18,161 bases of DNA from Rodentolepis nana (lineage: Eukaryota; Platyhelminthes; Cestoda; Cyclophyllidea; Hymenolepididae), in NCBI GenBank assembly GCA_900617975.1, contig UZAE01013901.1, positions 1-18,161 of the forward strand, in the 5' to 3' direction. Positions 1 to 7,527 of the stretch are shown here, one piece after another. The notes below the pieces were generated by a model. It was not told the origin of the DNA and did no database searches. It saw only the letters and a program-made list of their open reading frames with translations. Positions within the stretch are counted from its first letter, which is position 1; each line of letters opens with the position of its first letter. The position numbers were made by a program, and so were the translations under genes.

Positions 1-312
1 CTCCACGTGGTGCACCCTGGGCAACGTATACTCATACGGCAAAAAAGTCTATTAACCGGCAGTTGACTTCAGACTCCAAACTACCATCACCCCACTGTAT
101 GTCAAATTCGACTACTTCAACCGTACTCACCTCACCTTTTTTCCAACTTTGTGTCTGTCTCTTTTACATCTTTGAAACACTCTTCTGTCCCCCCCCCCCA
201 TCTCGACCTTTTTCACTTTGATGTTCTTTCCCATTTGTGAAGCCTGAAGTCAACTAAAGGGCTAATGAAACTATCAAAACGCCTGCCATTTGATATAAAT
301 AAATAAATAAAA
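1..312 (+). repeat. SINE-like non-autonomous retroelement, copy 1 (5' end cut by window)
   Basis: First of four related short elements. It opens with the conserved head CTCCACGTGGTGCACCCTGG, runs through a pyrimidine-rich middle with an 11-C tract at 189-199, and ends in the tail motif GCCTGCCATTTGATATAAAT followed by AAAT repeats at about 293-312. The head resembles the start of the LINE at 14905, and the tail resembles the 3' end of the minus-strand LINE at 751. A reading frame stays open from position 3 to a TGA at 219-221. The 5' target-site duplication lies outside the window. It could be named a SINE or an internally deleted LINE; no tRNA-like promoter was recognised in it. Confidence 0.8.
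3..221 (+). other. Short open frame inside SINE-like copy 1
   Basis: The frame starting PRGAPWATYTHTAKKS is open to a TGA at 219-221 and ends in PFSL. The same frame is open in copy 4, where an ATG at 3101-3099 starts MDLPPRGAPW and the frame ends in LVSL at 2883. The two differ by substitutions and an in-frame loss of about four codons in copy 4. Copy 2 has the same frame but shifts near 1262-1270. The peptide has a basic, hydroxyl-rich first half and a Cys/Phe-rich hydrophobic second half. It may be the 5' coding portion of the parent LINE rather than a gene of its own. No function is assigned. Confidence 0.35.
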
Positions 313-736
313 TAGTTGTCATTATGGCATATTTATAGTTTTACTTGGCCTTTTCGACGCTCTATGTATTCATTATCAGATAATTACAGTGACATAATTT
401 TAATTTGATTCGTAATCAATTTTATTCGCCACCATTATTGATACAATTCGTTTAATTAACACCATTCTTCGAAATCGGCAGTTGTCATATGCAAATCAAT
501 AAGGTTCCTACAATGGCTAGTAATTTTTCATTGTATAATCCACTTTTCTTAAATTTTAAATTAAAGAATATACTTATTTTTCACATATCATCAAACTTTT
601 ATTGAACACAAACACCGAATTATAAAGTCAACTTTTCGACCGGGTAATACATCAATATTTTACCACTTGATCTCAAACTAATTCTGCTTAATTTGAAAGC
701 ATTTTGGCGATTTTTCGCAACTTTTGTGCATCATAG
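313..736. other. AT-rich sequence without recognised genes
   Basis: I see no convincing coding exon, RNA gene or repeat between the end of SINE-like copy 1 and the target duplication at 737. Base composition is strongly AT-rich and all frames are broken by frequent stops. Confidence 0.6.
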
Positions 737-750
737 ATGAGAACAAATAT
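737..750. repeat. Target-site duplication of LINE1, left copy
   Basis: The 14-mer ATGAGAACAAATAT is repeated exactly at 3578-3591. It abuts the A-rich 3' tail of the minus-strand LINE on this side and the truncated 5' end of the LINE on the other. The match stops exactly at 14 bases, as expected for target-primed reverse transcription. Confidence 0.8.
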
Positions 751-1097
751 TTATTTATTTCAAATGGCAGGCTTTATGATATTTATCATTAGCTCTTAAT
801 CTTTGACTTCAGCTTCCCCCAAGAGAGGGGGGGGGGGTACATTTATAGCAGTTAATTAATAGCAATTCATTAGCTGTCCTCTTGCTTCCCAGTATCTTTG
901 GCTTTCCGTCCTTGTCTTTAGGGCTGGACACCGAATCAGGTGGGTCTTCTCCAATTCCTCCTGTAGGTTACACAGAGGGCATGTGGGTTGAGTGTATACT
1001 CCCAATCTGTGAAGGTGTTTTGCCAAGCAATCGTGTCCGGTACGTAGTCTAAACTCAGCAACGGCTTCGATTCTTGGCCAGTCGGGTACGTTGGAGA
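751..1097 (-). mobile_element. LINE1, 3' part: RNase H C-terminal region, 3' UTR and tail
   Basis: On the minus strand this holds the last coding part of a non-LTR retrotransposon, ending in TAA at 853-855. It includes the conserved RLRTGHDCLAKH stretch and a cysteine/histidine motif of form CX2CX9HX3C (CPLC...H...C) typical of the region after RNase H in I-, Nimb- and Jockey-related LINEs. The 3' UTR carries an 11-base G tract on the plus strand (827-837) and ends in GCCTGCCATTTGAAATAAAT repeats next to the duplication at 737-750. The last 83 bases (1015-1097) recur exactly at 3246-3328, so this piece and 3246-3577 are most likely one element interrupted by an assembly join. With the extra block and one copy of the overlap removed, the insertion is only about 596 bp, a strongly 5'-truncated copy. 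Confidence 0.85.
1015..1097. repeat. 83-bp exact repeat ending at the N at 1098
   Basis: Identical, base for base, to 3246-3328. It ends immediately before the single N at 1098, and its partner starts immediately after the single N at 3245. An exact overlap of this length at two contig ends is what a de Bruijn or overlap assembler leaves when two contigs that really join are scaffolded with another contig between them. Confidence 0.9.
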
Positions 1098-1098
1098 N
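1098..1098. other. Single-N assembly join
   Basis: An isolated N lies between the 83-bp overlap and the head of SINE-like copy 2. Together with the N at 3245 it bounds a 2,146-bp block. Confidence 0.85.
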
Positions 1099-1409
1099 CC
1101 TCCACGTGGTGCACCCTGGGCAACGTTTATTCATACGGCAAAAAAGTCTATTGACTGGCAGTTGACTTCTCACTTCAAACTACCACTACCTCACTCTATG
1201 CCACATTCGACTATTTTCACAGTACTCTTCTTACCTTTTTTCTACCTTTGTGTTTGTCTCTTGCATCTTTGAAACACTCTTCTGCTCCCCCTACCCCTCT
1301 CAATTTTTTCAATTTGATGTTCCTTTCCCTCTGTACAGCCTGAAGTCAACTAAAGGGCTAATGATAACCATCAAGACGCCTGCCATTTGATATAAATAAA
1401 TAAATAAAT
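1099..1409 (+). repeat. SINE-like non-autonomous retroelement, copy 2
   Basis: Same layout as copy 1: head CCTCCACGTGGTGCACCCTG, pyrimidine-rich middle, then the tail GCCTGCCATTTGATATAAAT and AAAT repeats. It begins exactly at the N at 1098, so its true 5' flank is unknown. The internal frame matches copy 1 until a one-base loss near 1262-1270 shifts it. The final ~65 bp are closely similar to the 3' end of LINE1, read from the minus strand at about 751-815. Confidence 0.8.
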
Positions 1410-1900
1410 TTTCAAAAATTGTATTTTTTCTGCAATATTAGTATTGCAAATAATTGCATCTTACAATCGCCGTAAAAGCAAGTTAGTTAATTTGGTGCAT
1501 TTTTAACGTCAACTTTGTCTTATATTCAGTTTCTTCAATTTACAATTAAGTGAATTAAATGAACACTGATGAATAAGCTCTGCAGAAAGATAGGAATCTG
1601 GGATGAGTAGTAACGTCTAGTGTATTTGTTAATTAAAAAATATCGGTGCCATGGATATTTCAAGTACAATATGACTTGTGATTAGAGAATACTGTAAATG
1701 GCAAGCAAACTACCCTTGATATCTGAACAAAAAAATACCCAGTAGAATGGAAATGATAGATGTAAAATCGCTCACCATTGGTCGACTATGATAGTAGAGT
1801 GATTTTATCATTAAGAATAGAACACCAAGAGAAGTAGTGCGAAGGTGTGGTTTGAAACTCATCAAAAGAACTCAAGCACTAAACTTTAGACTTCAATCTG
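1410..1900. other. AT-rich sequence without recognised genes
   Basis: Nothing recognisable as coding or RNA. The block lies inside the segment bounded by the two N bases, so its true genomic neighbourhood is uncertain. Confidence 0.5.
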
Positions 1901-2100
1901 GGGGTGCACGATAGACATACCTCCACATGGTGCACCCTGAGCAACATATACTCATACGGCAAAAAATGTCTACCATGACCCGACTGTATGTCATATTCCC
2001 CCACTTCCACAGTATCCACCTTACCTTTTTCTTCACGTTTGTGTCTGTCTCTCTTACATCTGTGTATCACTCTCCTGTTCCCTCTCTCGAAGGCACTACC
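1901..2100 (+). repeat. SINE-like element, copy 3 (3' truncated)
   Basis: The head CCTCCACATGGTGCACCCTG at 1920-1939 is preceded by GGTGCACGATAGACATA, which matches the sequence upstream of the head in copy 4 and in LINE2; this puts the real element start near 1901. About 20 bases are missing after the AAAAAATGTC stretch. The pyrimidine-rich middle follows to about 2097, but the 3' tail is absent. It is an older, degraded copy. Confidence 0.7.
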
Positions 2101-2819
2101 GTGTCACTTGTCGAATAGGGAGCAAGTATGGAGCCATCTATTACATAGCAGACCCTCCATTGAGCTATTTTGACTAAGCTCCTTGTCAGTGAAACGAATA
2201 CCAAACAAGCTTGCTCCACGCAATACGTCTGCTTCCTCTATACCTTTGAGGCAGCTCAGATGATAACTGAGCACAGGTCAAGGCTTGCTAGTTTGACTAT
2301 CCGCCACTTAGAGAGAACAAATAGGCCTAAGTCTTCTATTTTGAATAACTAATTTAGGGGTTAGATTTTGATGATAATTCATTTTAAAGTAAAAAATAGC
2401 CAAAAATACGTTTGAGTAATCGTCTTGCTTGTGCTCTCTACTTCCTTCCAAATTTACTTCGAATTCTGTCCTGTTTCATGCTTTAATTTTTCTGTTTATC
2501 AATGCTAATTCTATTAATAAAAGAAGGTCTTGCAATAACAAAATAATGTATTTCTTCCATCTTAGTGGTTAATTATAAATGATGTCAAAGTTATCAGTGT
2601 CAATTATCTGTCTAGTTAGCTACAATATGCCAATAAGATGCCAATGCCATCTTAAGAGAATATTATCTATTGCGAACGATTTTACCATTGTTATTAATTC
2701 ATATAACAATTTTTTGTTGTAAATAATTAAAGTATAAGGAATTTCCTTAACTTAATTGCATAATGGTATGACTTATGGGAAAGGAATGTTTAATACGTAT
2801 TGAACGCATTTTAATTTCA
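2101..2819. other. Unrecognised sequence between SINE-like copies 3 and 4
   Basis: No homology is recognised. An open frame at 2170-2352 has no recognisable motif and no splice signals that I trust; it is treated as chance. The rest is AT-rich. Confidence 0.4.
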
Positions 2820-3112
2820 TCCGTTATGAAAGTTATAATTAGCCCCTTAGTTGACTTCAGGCTTCACAGAGGATAGGCAGCATCAAAGCGAAACAAGTCG
2901 AGAGGGAGAGGGGGAACAGAATTGAGTTTCAAAGATGTAAAAGAGACAGAGAAAGGGTAAGATGAGTACTATGAAAGTGGTCGAATATGACATACAATTG
3001 GGTGAGGGTAGTTTGAAATCAGCAGTCAACTGCCAATTAATAGACTTTTTTGCCGTATGAGTATACGTTGTCCAGGGTGCACCACGTGGAGGTAAGTCCA
3101 TCGCACACCCCG
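2820..3112 (-). repeat. SINE-like element, copy 4 (reverse orientation)
   Basis: Read on the minus strand this starts near 3112 with CGGGGTGTGCGATGGACTTA, continues into the common head (CCACGTGGAGG at 3082-3092 on the plus strand), runs through the middle, and reaches the AGTCAACTAAGGGGCTAAT part of the tail near 2840. The final GCCTGCCATTTG and AAAT repeats are missing. An ATG at 3101-3099 opens a 72-codon frame, beginning MDLPPRGAPW, to a stop at 2883-2885. This copy shows that the element extends about 20 bases upstream of the head seen in copies 1 and 2. Confidence 0.75.
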
Positions 3113-3244
3113 TGTTCGAGAAATATCTGTTTACTATTCGGCTAAAATACCATGCAGATACTGGGGTATGTGACATTCTGAGTTCTATTTCTTTAAATGA
3201 ATAAGTGTTAATTAAAGGGATACTATTTTTTAGAATTAATGATA

Positions 3245-3245
3245 N
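3245..3245. other. Single-N assembly join
   Basis: Second isolated N, immediately followed by the 83 bases that also end at 1097. It closes the suspicious block 1099-3244. Confidence 0.85.
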
Positions 3246-3577
3246 GTGTTTTGCCAAGCAATCGTGTCCGGTACGTAGTCTAAACTCAGCAACGGCTTCG
3301 ATTCTTGGCCAGTCGGGTACGTTGGAGAGTGCCACTGTTCATTGTTTCTCCTTTGTTCGAGCTTTAATTTCGTTGCACCTTGAGGTATGGAATTCTCTCC
3401 TGATTAAGGCCTTCATTGTGTGGAAAGACATCGGCCGATCCATGCATTGCAAAATCGTTGTCCTCTTCTTAGCAAGTGTGTCAGCAAGCTCATTGCCTTT
3501 AATGCCACAGTGACCAGGAATCCATTGTAGGATCACTGTTTTGTTTTTCTCTCTCAGCACCTGGTAGAGTTTTCTTC
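3246..3577 (-). mobile_element. LINE1, truncated 5' part: RNase H end
   Basis: Minus-strand reading gives the end of an RNase H domain: VILQWIPGHCGIKGNELAD, where the final D is the last acidic residue of the RNase H fold, then a helical stretch and RIEAVAEFRLRTGHDCLAKH. A TGA interrupts the frame after KARTKEKQ near 3336-3338, so this copy is dead. The 5' end is truncated at 3577, directly against the duplication at 3578. The endonuclease and reverse transcriptase are absent. Across the assembly artefact this piece continues in frame into the one at 853-1097. Confidence 0.85.
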
Positions 3578-3591
3578 ATGAGAACAAATAT
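3578..3591. repeat. Target-site duplication of LINE1, right copy
   Basis: Exact copy of the 14-mer at 737-750. Finding it on both sides supports the view that 751-1097 and 3246-3577 are one retrotransposition event. Confidence 0.8.
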
Positions 3592-4262
3592 ATACGATTG
3601 TGCAATAACAGGGTAGTAAAATATTACCCTTCTCTGAAATAGACAGTGAATAACTTTCGGGAAATTTTGTATTTTTTTCTTAGTTATGATTTTTCTTCAG
3701 CATCATTTATTTATAAAATAAGTAAGACTTTCTATATTTCAGATTTTGAACTTCTTTGCTTAGAAAAGATAATTACATGCCATTTTGTTCGAAATGAATG
3801 TAATTTAGCTAATATTGCAAATAAAAGTAAACTTTTGAATTTGTTTAGTAGAGGCATATGCATATTGATTTTTGAGCCCGCGAAGCGAACTTGGTTGGTG
3901 TTAGTCTTCGTTATATTTTTGGTTTCTAATTTCACTTTCGGTTTTGAATATATTGCGAATATGGTTTTATTTATTGACGTCTCGTTAGCGAAGTTCATTT
4001 GCGTATGTATTGTCGTTTCTGTTATTATGTATACATGCCAGGAAATATCCTTATTTCGTAGGAATGTTCAATATAGCAAAATATAGTCAGCTAATCAGTT
4101 TTGTTCTCTGTCACTCTTGTTTAGGTAGTATTTAGCTAATTGATTTGTATTTTTCGTCTCTTTTGACTCTAGGTTTACCATTTGCTTTCGAATTTTCCTT
4201 TATTCATTGGTTGTGCTTTATTATTAATTTAATGATCGTGTATGTGTTTTTTGTTTTCACAG
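3592..4262 (+). promoter_or_regulatory. Upstream region of the IRF gene, with a possible IRF-element and a splice acceptor
   Basis: This interval lies before the IRF coding start. It ends in a good acceptor, a T-rich tract then TTTTCACAG at 4254-4262, two bases before the ATG. A non-coding first exon further upstream is therefore likely. On the minus strand 3930-3939 reads GAAAGTGAAA, a match to the GAAANNGAAA core bound by IRF proteins. A TGACGTC motif lies near 3974. An open frame at 3646-4086 (146 codons) overlaps a long frame on the other strand, has no recognisable domain and is Phe/Ile/Val-rich as expected of AT-rich chance frames; I do not call it a gene. Confidence 0.35.
3930..3939 (-). 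promoter_or_regulatory. Possible IRF-element (GAAANNGAAA)
   Basis: The minus strand reads CGAAAGTGAAATTAGAAA across this site, about 325 bases before the IRF start codon. IRF proteins bind GAAA repeats spaced by two bases, and several vertebrate IRF genes are regulated by family members. The motif is short and the DNA AT-rich, so chance is a real alternative. Confidence 0.25.
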
Positions 4263-4264
4263 GA

Positions 4265-6097
4265 ATGGATGTTCGAATTCGTCTGCGTACCTGGTTGGAA
4301 AGCAGACTAAACGAAGGTTGGATTGATGGACTTTGTTGGATCGACCAGTCCAAGGGTATTTTTCGCATACCCTGGAAGCACCACAGCAAACACACCTGGA
4401 CTGAGCAAGACGCTGCTATTTTCAAGGATTGGGCAGTTGTCACTGGGCGCTATCGTGAAGGTATCGATGAACCAGACTGGCCAATGTGGAAGACGCGCCT
4501 GCGTTGTGCACTTAACAAGGCGCCTGATATTCAGGAGGTAAAGCAGCGGCATAATTTGCATTGTGATGAACCATTCAAGGTTTATCGATTTATAAGCAAA
4601 TCGGAGTCATTATGGCGTGCTAATGCTACTCGAAATGCCAGTATGATGTTTGATGGCGTCCCTGCTACCATGACATCTCTCCCTGGCACCTTTAACGTGC
4701 AAAACGTGATTCCTTCTAGGACTCCAAATACCCTGGTTTTGGGTGGAATTCAACACAAACGTCCTGCTATTCTTGTTGGTCGCGTCGCTTCTCTGGCTAA
4801 AAGTGCCGCCTCGCCTTATCCTTCTCATCCCGGACAACTGACTTTAATTCGCCGACATAATCAAATTTTCGTTAAAAAGCTTAGCTTGCGATCTCTGCAA
4901 CCTTCATCATCTCATGGACAACCCATCACGAGAGTTCTTGGATCGCAAGAGGCATTAAATTCTGGACCATTTGATTCTCTTGATGTCGGAGCCTATCAGG
5001 ATGTGCTCTCTTCAACTTCCCTCCAAAGCCCCACTAATTCTGTTACTCTCCTGCAGCCTACTGTTCTTCCACTCCTTCCTGATGTCATGGAGCCGGAGTT
5101 GCATCAACTTGGTGTGCGCATTCAACATCTGCATTATCGTCTTAAAGATGTGATTGTTACAAATCCCAATGGATGTTGTATTTACCATAATTGGTATGAC
5201 GAACAGGGTCTATTCAAAACGCCTGATGGTACTCTCGATGCGTTCTCTATAACCAGTTCTCCTGACCCGATAGAAGTGATGATGACACACGATGTTGCTG
5301 ACGAACATCGTCCTTATGTTACAATGCTGCTCGACAATATGGTTCAAGGTGTGATTATTACAGCCGATTCTAGTACTGGAGATTTATACATGAGGCGTCT
5401 TTGTCGGTGTGCTGCCTTTATCTATTATTTGGATGAGTCTTCTGGTGAGCATGTCATGATAGCTAAGGTAGCCAGGCGAGATTGTTTCAAGATGTTCGAC
5501 TATCAACAATTCATGACTCAACTGGAATACTACCGCCTGGGCCAGGGTCCTAAACCACACTTCGAGGTTATAATTTCCTTCGGTCAACAAATCAAAGATG
5601 AACTCTCTTCTAGGAATCTTCTTGTGTGGTGTCGAGTCGCTAGCTGCAAAGCGTGGTTTCAATATCAAAAGGTTTGTTTTTGTGTGTGCGCCTGTGTGTG
5701 TGTGGGTGTGTGTGCTCGCACGTTAATTTTGTTTTTTATGTTTAAGGTTACTTCTTCTTTGAGAACGCCTCAACAGACTATTATCTATCCTCAGTCCCTC
5801 TCGTCATATGGTTCTCATCTATCACAACAGCACGGAATGCTTGGTGATGTTCAGCAATCAATAGGATCGGGAGACGATGTTGATATTTGTGCATCTGATG
5901 CTGTTGGCGCAGAGGTGTCCCTCTTTTCCCCTTCTGTTGTTAACAAAATGGATTCAACAGTAGTGGAAGAAGAGGTAGTTGTTTCAACTTCGATCGGAGA
6001 TGATGCCGTTCAAGATGTTCATGACGAAGTTATCACCGAAACAATTGGTGAAGTCGAAATATCACAAGATGAAGGTCTTTTGAATGATCTCGATTAA
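4265..6097 (+). CDS. IRF: Interferon regulatory factor (IRF) family transcription factor
   Basis: Residues 1-112 form an IRF DNA-binding domain with the full tryptophan pentad W10, W25, W37, W45 and W56, the IPWKH motif, and the RCALN recognition-helix stretch at 80-84 matching RCAMN of vertebrate IRFs. A Ser/Pro-rich linker follows. Residues ~282-469 match the IRF-association (SMAD/FHA-like) domain: NPNGCCIYH, a DLYMRRLCRC strand, and HFEVIISFGQQ where vertebrates have FGEE. The remaining ~116 residues are increasingly acidic and may act as an activation tail. Start M is chosen at 4265 because a splice acceptor ends at 4262, and because the distance to W10 matches IRF1; the 40 open codons upstream are intronic. 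A 75-bp GT-AG intron at 5672-5746 is phase 0 and stop-free; removing it leaves 585 residues, retaining it 610. The DNA-binding and association domains share one exon. Expected role: nuclear regulator of immune or developmental genes. The family call is firm; orthology to one vertebrate IRF is not implied. Confidence 0.93.
   Translation: MDVRIRLRTWLESRLNEGWIDGLCWIDQSKGIFRIPWKHHSKHTWTEQDAAIFKDWAVVTGRYREGIDEPDWPMWKTRLRCALNKAPDIQEVKQRHNLHCDEPFKVYRFISKSESLWRANATRNASMMFDGVPATMTSLPGTFNVQNVIPSRTPNTLVLGGIQHKRPAILVGRVASLAKSAASPYPSHPGQLTLIRRHNQIFVKKLSLRSLQPSSSHGQPITRVLGSQEALNSGPFDSLDVGAYQDVLSSTSLQSPTNSVTLLQPTVLPLLPDVMEPELHQLGVRIQHLHYRLKDVIVTNPNGCCIYHNWYDEQGLFKTPDGTLDAFSITSSPDPIEVMMTHDVADEHRPYVTMLLDNMVQGVIITADSSTGDLYMRRLCRCAAFIYYLDESSGEHVMIAKVARRDCFKMFDYQQFMTQLEYYRLGQGPKPHFEVIISFGQQIKDELSSRNLLVWCRVASCKAWFQYQKVCFCVCACVCVGVCARTLILFFMFKVTSSLRTPQQTIIYPQSLSSYGSHLSQQHGMLGDVQQSIGSGDDVDICASDAVGAEVSLFSPSVVNKMDSTVVEEEVVVSTSIGDDAVQDVHDEVITETIGEVEISQDEGLLNDLD
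5672..5746 (+). other. 75-bp in-frame intron of the IRF gene, containing a GT microsatellite
   Basis: Donor CAAAAG|GTTTGT and acceptor TTTATGTTTAAG|GTTACT flank 75 bases, a multiple of three with no stop. The first half is a TG/GT-rich run. Translated, it gives a Cys/Val-rich then Phe-rich insert unlike the polar sequence on both sides, which supports its being an intron. Because it keeps the frame, a retained form would still make a full protein with 25 extra residues right after the association domain. Confidence 0.75.
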
Positions 6098-7482
6098 TAA
6101 CTTACCACTCTCTCCATGTACATAGCCATAATACTGTCAATATTTTTCTTTCTGTGTCTGTCATAAGATTATGCATATTTTGAATGTTTTCTTTAATGCA
6201 TTTTTAATGTAGTCGTGATAGACTTTCTTTATTGCCGTTATTGTGGTTTCTGGTCTTTGATTAGCTTTGATTTCTCCCTTTTTCCCAAGTATTTTTGTTG
6301 TTATTCAATATTTAGCACGGGATGGCTAAATTTTTGGGGTTAGTCCTACTGGTGATAGGTGAGGAATTGCTAACCTGCAGGTAGTATGGATTGTATTGTT
6401 GGTGTCAGAAGGGTCAAATCTGATGTAATTGGGCGCTTACTCGTCTTGGTGTTTTTATTTTTTTAATATTTAATTTCCGTTGCTTGCTAGTAGGTTAAAA
6501 GTGTTTCAAGTATCTTCAGTTGGGGCAGCTCAAAAGATTTGTTCCTATTAGGTTCATTTTGCTTGGGCCTAGAGTTTCCGTAAGTTACGTTTTCGTAATT
6601 ACTAATCATGCCCTAGAGGGCGTTAGGTCTATACACAAGCGTCAAAAAAAACCATTTTTTATCGACGGATATTTCTTCGGTTTCAACTTATGAATCAATC
6701 AATTATATAAATGAGCCGCCAATCAATGCATCAAAATCGATTGTGCCGAGCCAAGTTTTAATTCTCGTTAACTGTGGCTGAGTTTATGTAGAAGGCCCTA
6801 GATTAATGCTTACGTGAATATTGTGAGTTTAGACATCTGGATAGCTAGAATTTGCACCAACTAGGATATTAATTAATGTTTGTAACGTACGTTCAATCAT
6901 ACTTTGAATTCATCTTACACTCATATCGAGTAATCTCTTCTCGTTTTATCCATTCTTACTAACCCATTTGGCCTAGCCTCTACTCTAGGAGGATAAAAGT
7001 GAATCGAGGGGTAGTGATAAACAACGGATTTAGCTCATCTCTAAACAAACGGAACATCTTAATACTCTCGTCTATGAATCTGTGAGCTGATCTATAAAAT
7101 GTGAACGTTAGGACAGCATTCAGTAAACTATCTTCATATGAATTCGACAATTTTATTTCTTCCATACTTCGAAAAAAGACTTGATTAAAAAACTTATCCA
7201 CACAACATCTCTCGATGTGCACATTCTTGGCCACGCATGCTATTCTCCTTTTTTGTAACTTGATGGCATGACGTGTGATAGTACTGCACACATAAAATGA
7301 AGTTATAATGGAAAGGCATCATTTCTAAACCTTCACCAGAACAGAGAAAGTTAACACATTTGAAATTTTTTATCTTTCCTAATAATCAGAACAAAGAAGA
7401 TCTGAAGCGACTGAAAATTAAAAGGCATTGAATAATTTTCTCGAAATATGTCCATTAAATGTACATGCCCATAGTCAAACCA
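6098..7482. other. Convergent intergenic region between the IRF and homeobox genes
   Basis: The 3' flanks of two converging genes. I found no canonical AATAAA on the plus strand close to the IRF stop, so the IRF 3' end is undefined. An open frame at 6980-7291 on the minus strand (103 codons) lies downstream of the homeobox stop, has no recognised domain, and is not called. Confidence 0.45.
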
Positions 7483-7488
7483 TTTATT
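7483..7488 (-). terminator. Polyadenylation signal AATAAA for the homeobox gene
   Basis: The minus strand reads AAAATAAATG here, 40 bases after the TAA stop at 7528-7530. Position and orientation fit a poly(A) signal with a very short 3' UTR. Confidence 0.5.
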
Positions 7489-7527
7489 TTAAAGATAAAA
7501 AATCTACAAAAGCTAGGGATGGGAATT

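Noticed and set aside
1879..2173. Overlapping open frames on both strands across SINE-like copy 3
   Set aside because: They are shadows of the repeat; this copy has lost about 20 bases and does not keep the frame seen in copies 1 and 4.
3646..4086. 146-codon plus-strand open frame before the IRF gene
   Set aside because: Low-complexity Phe/Ile/Val-rich composition in AT-rich DNA, a long opposing frame on the other strand, no domain, and it lies where an intron or promoter is expected.
4145..4264. Forty extra codons upstream of the IRF start
   Set aside because: They run through a polypyrimidine tract and splice acceptor (TTTTCACAG at 4254-4262) and encode a hydrophobic stretch absent from IRF proteins, so they are read as intron.
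6980..7291. 103-codon minus-strand open frame downstream of the homeobox stop
   Set aside because: No recognisable domain and no supporting splice or poly(A) context. It could be an exon of an unknown gene, but nothing in the sequence supports it.
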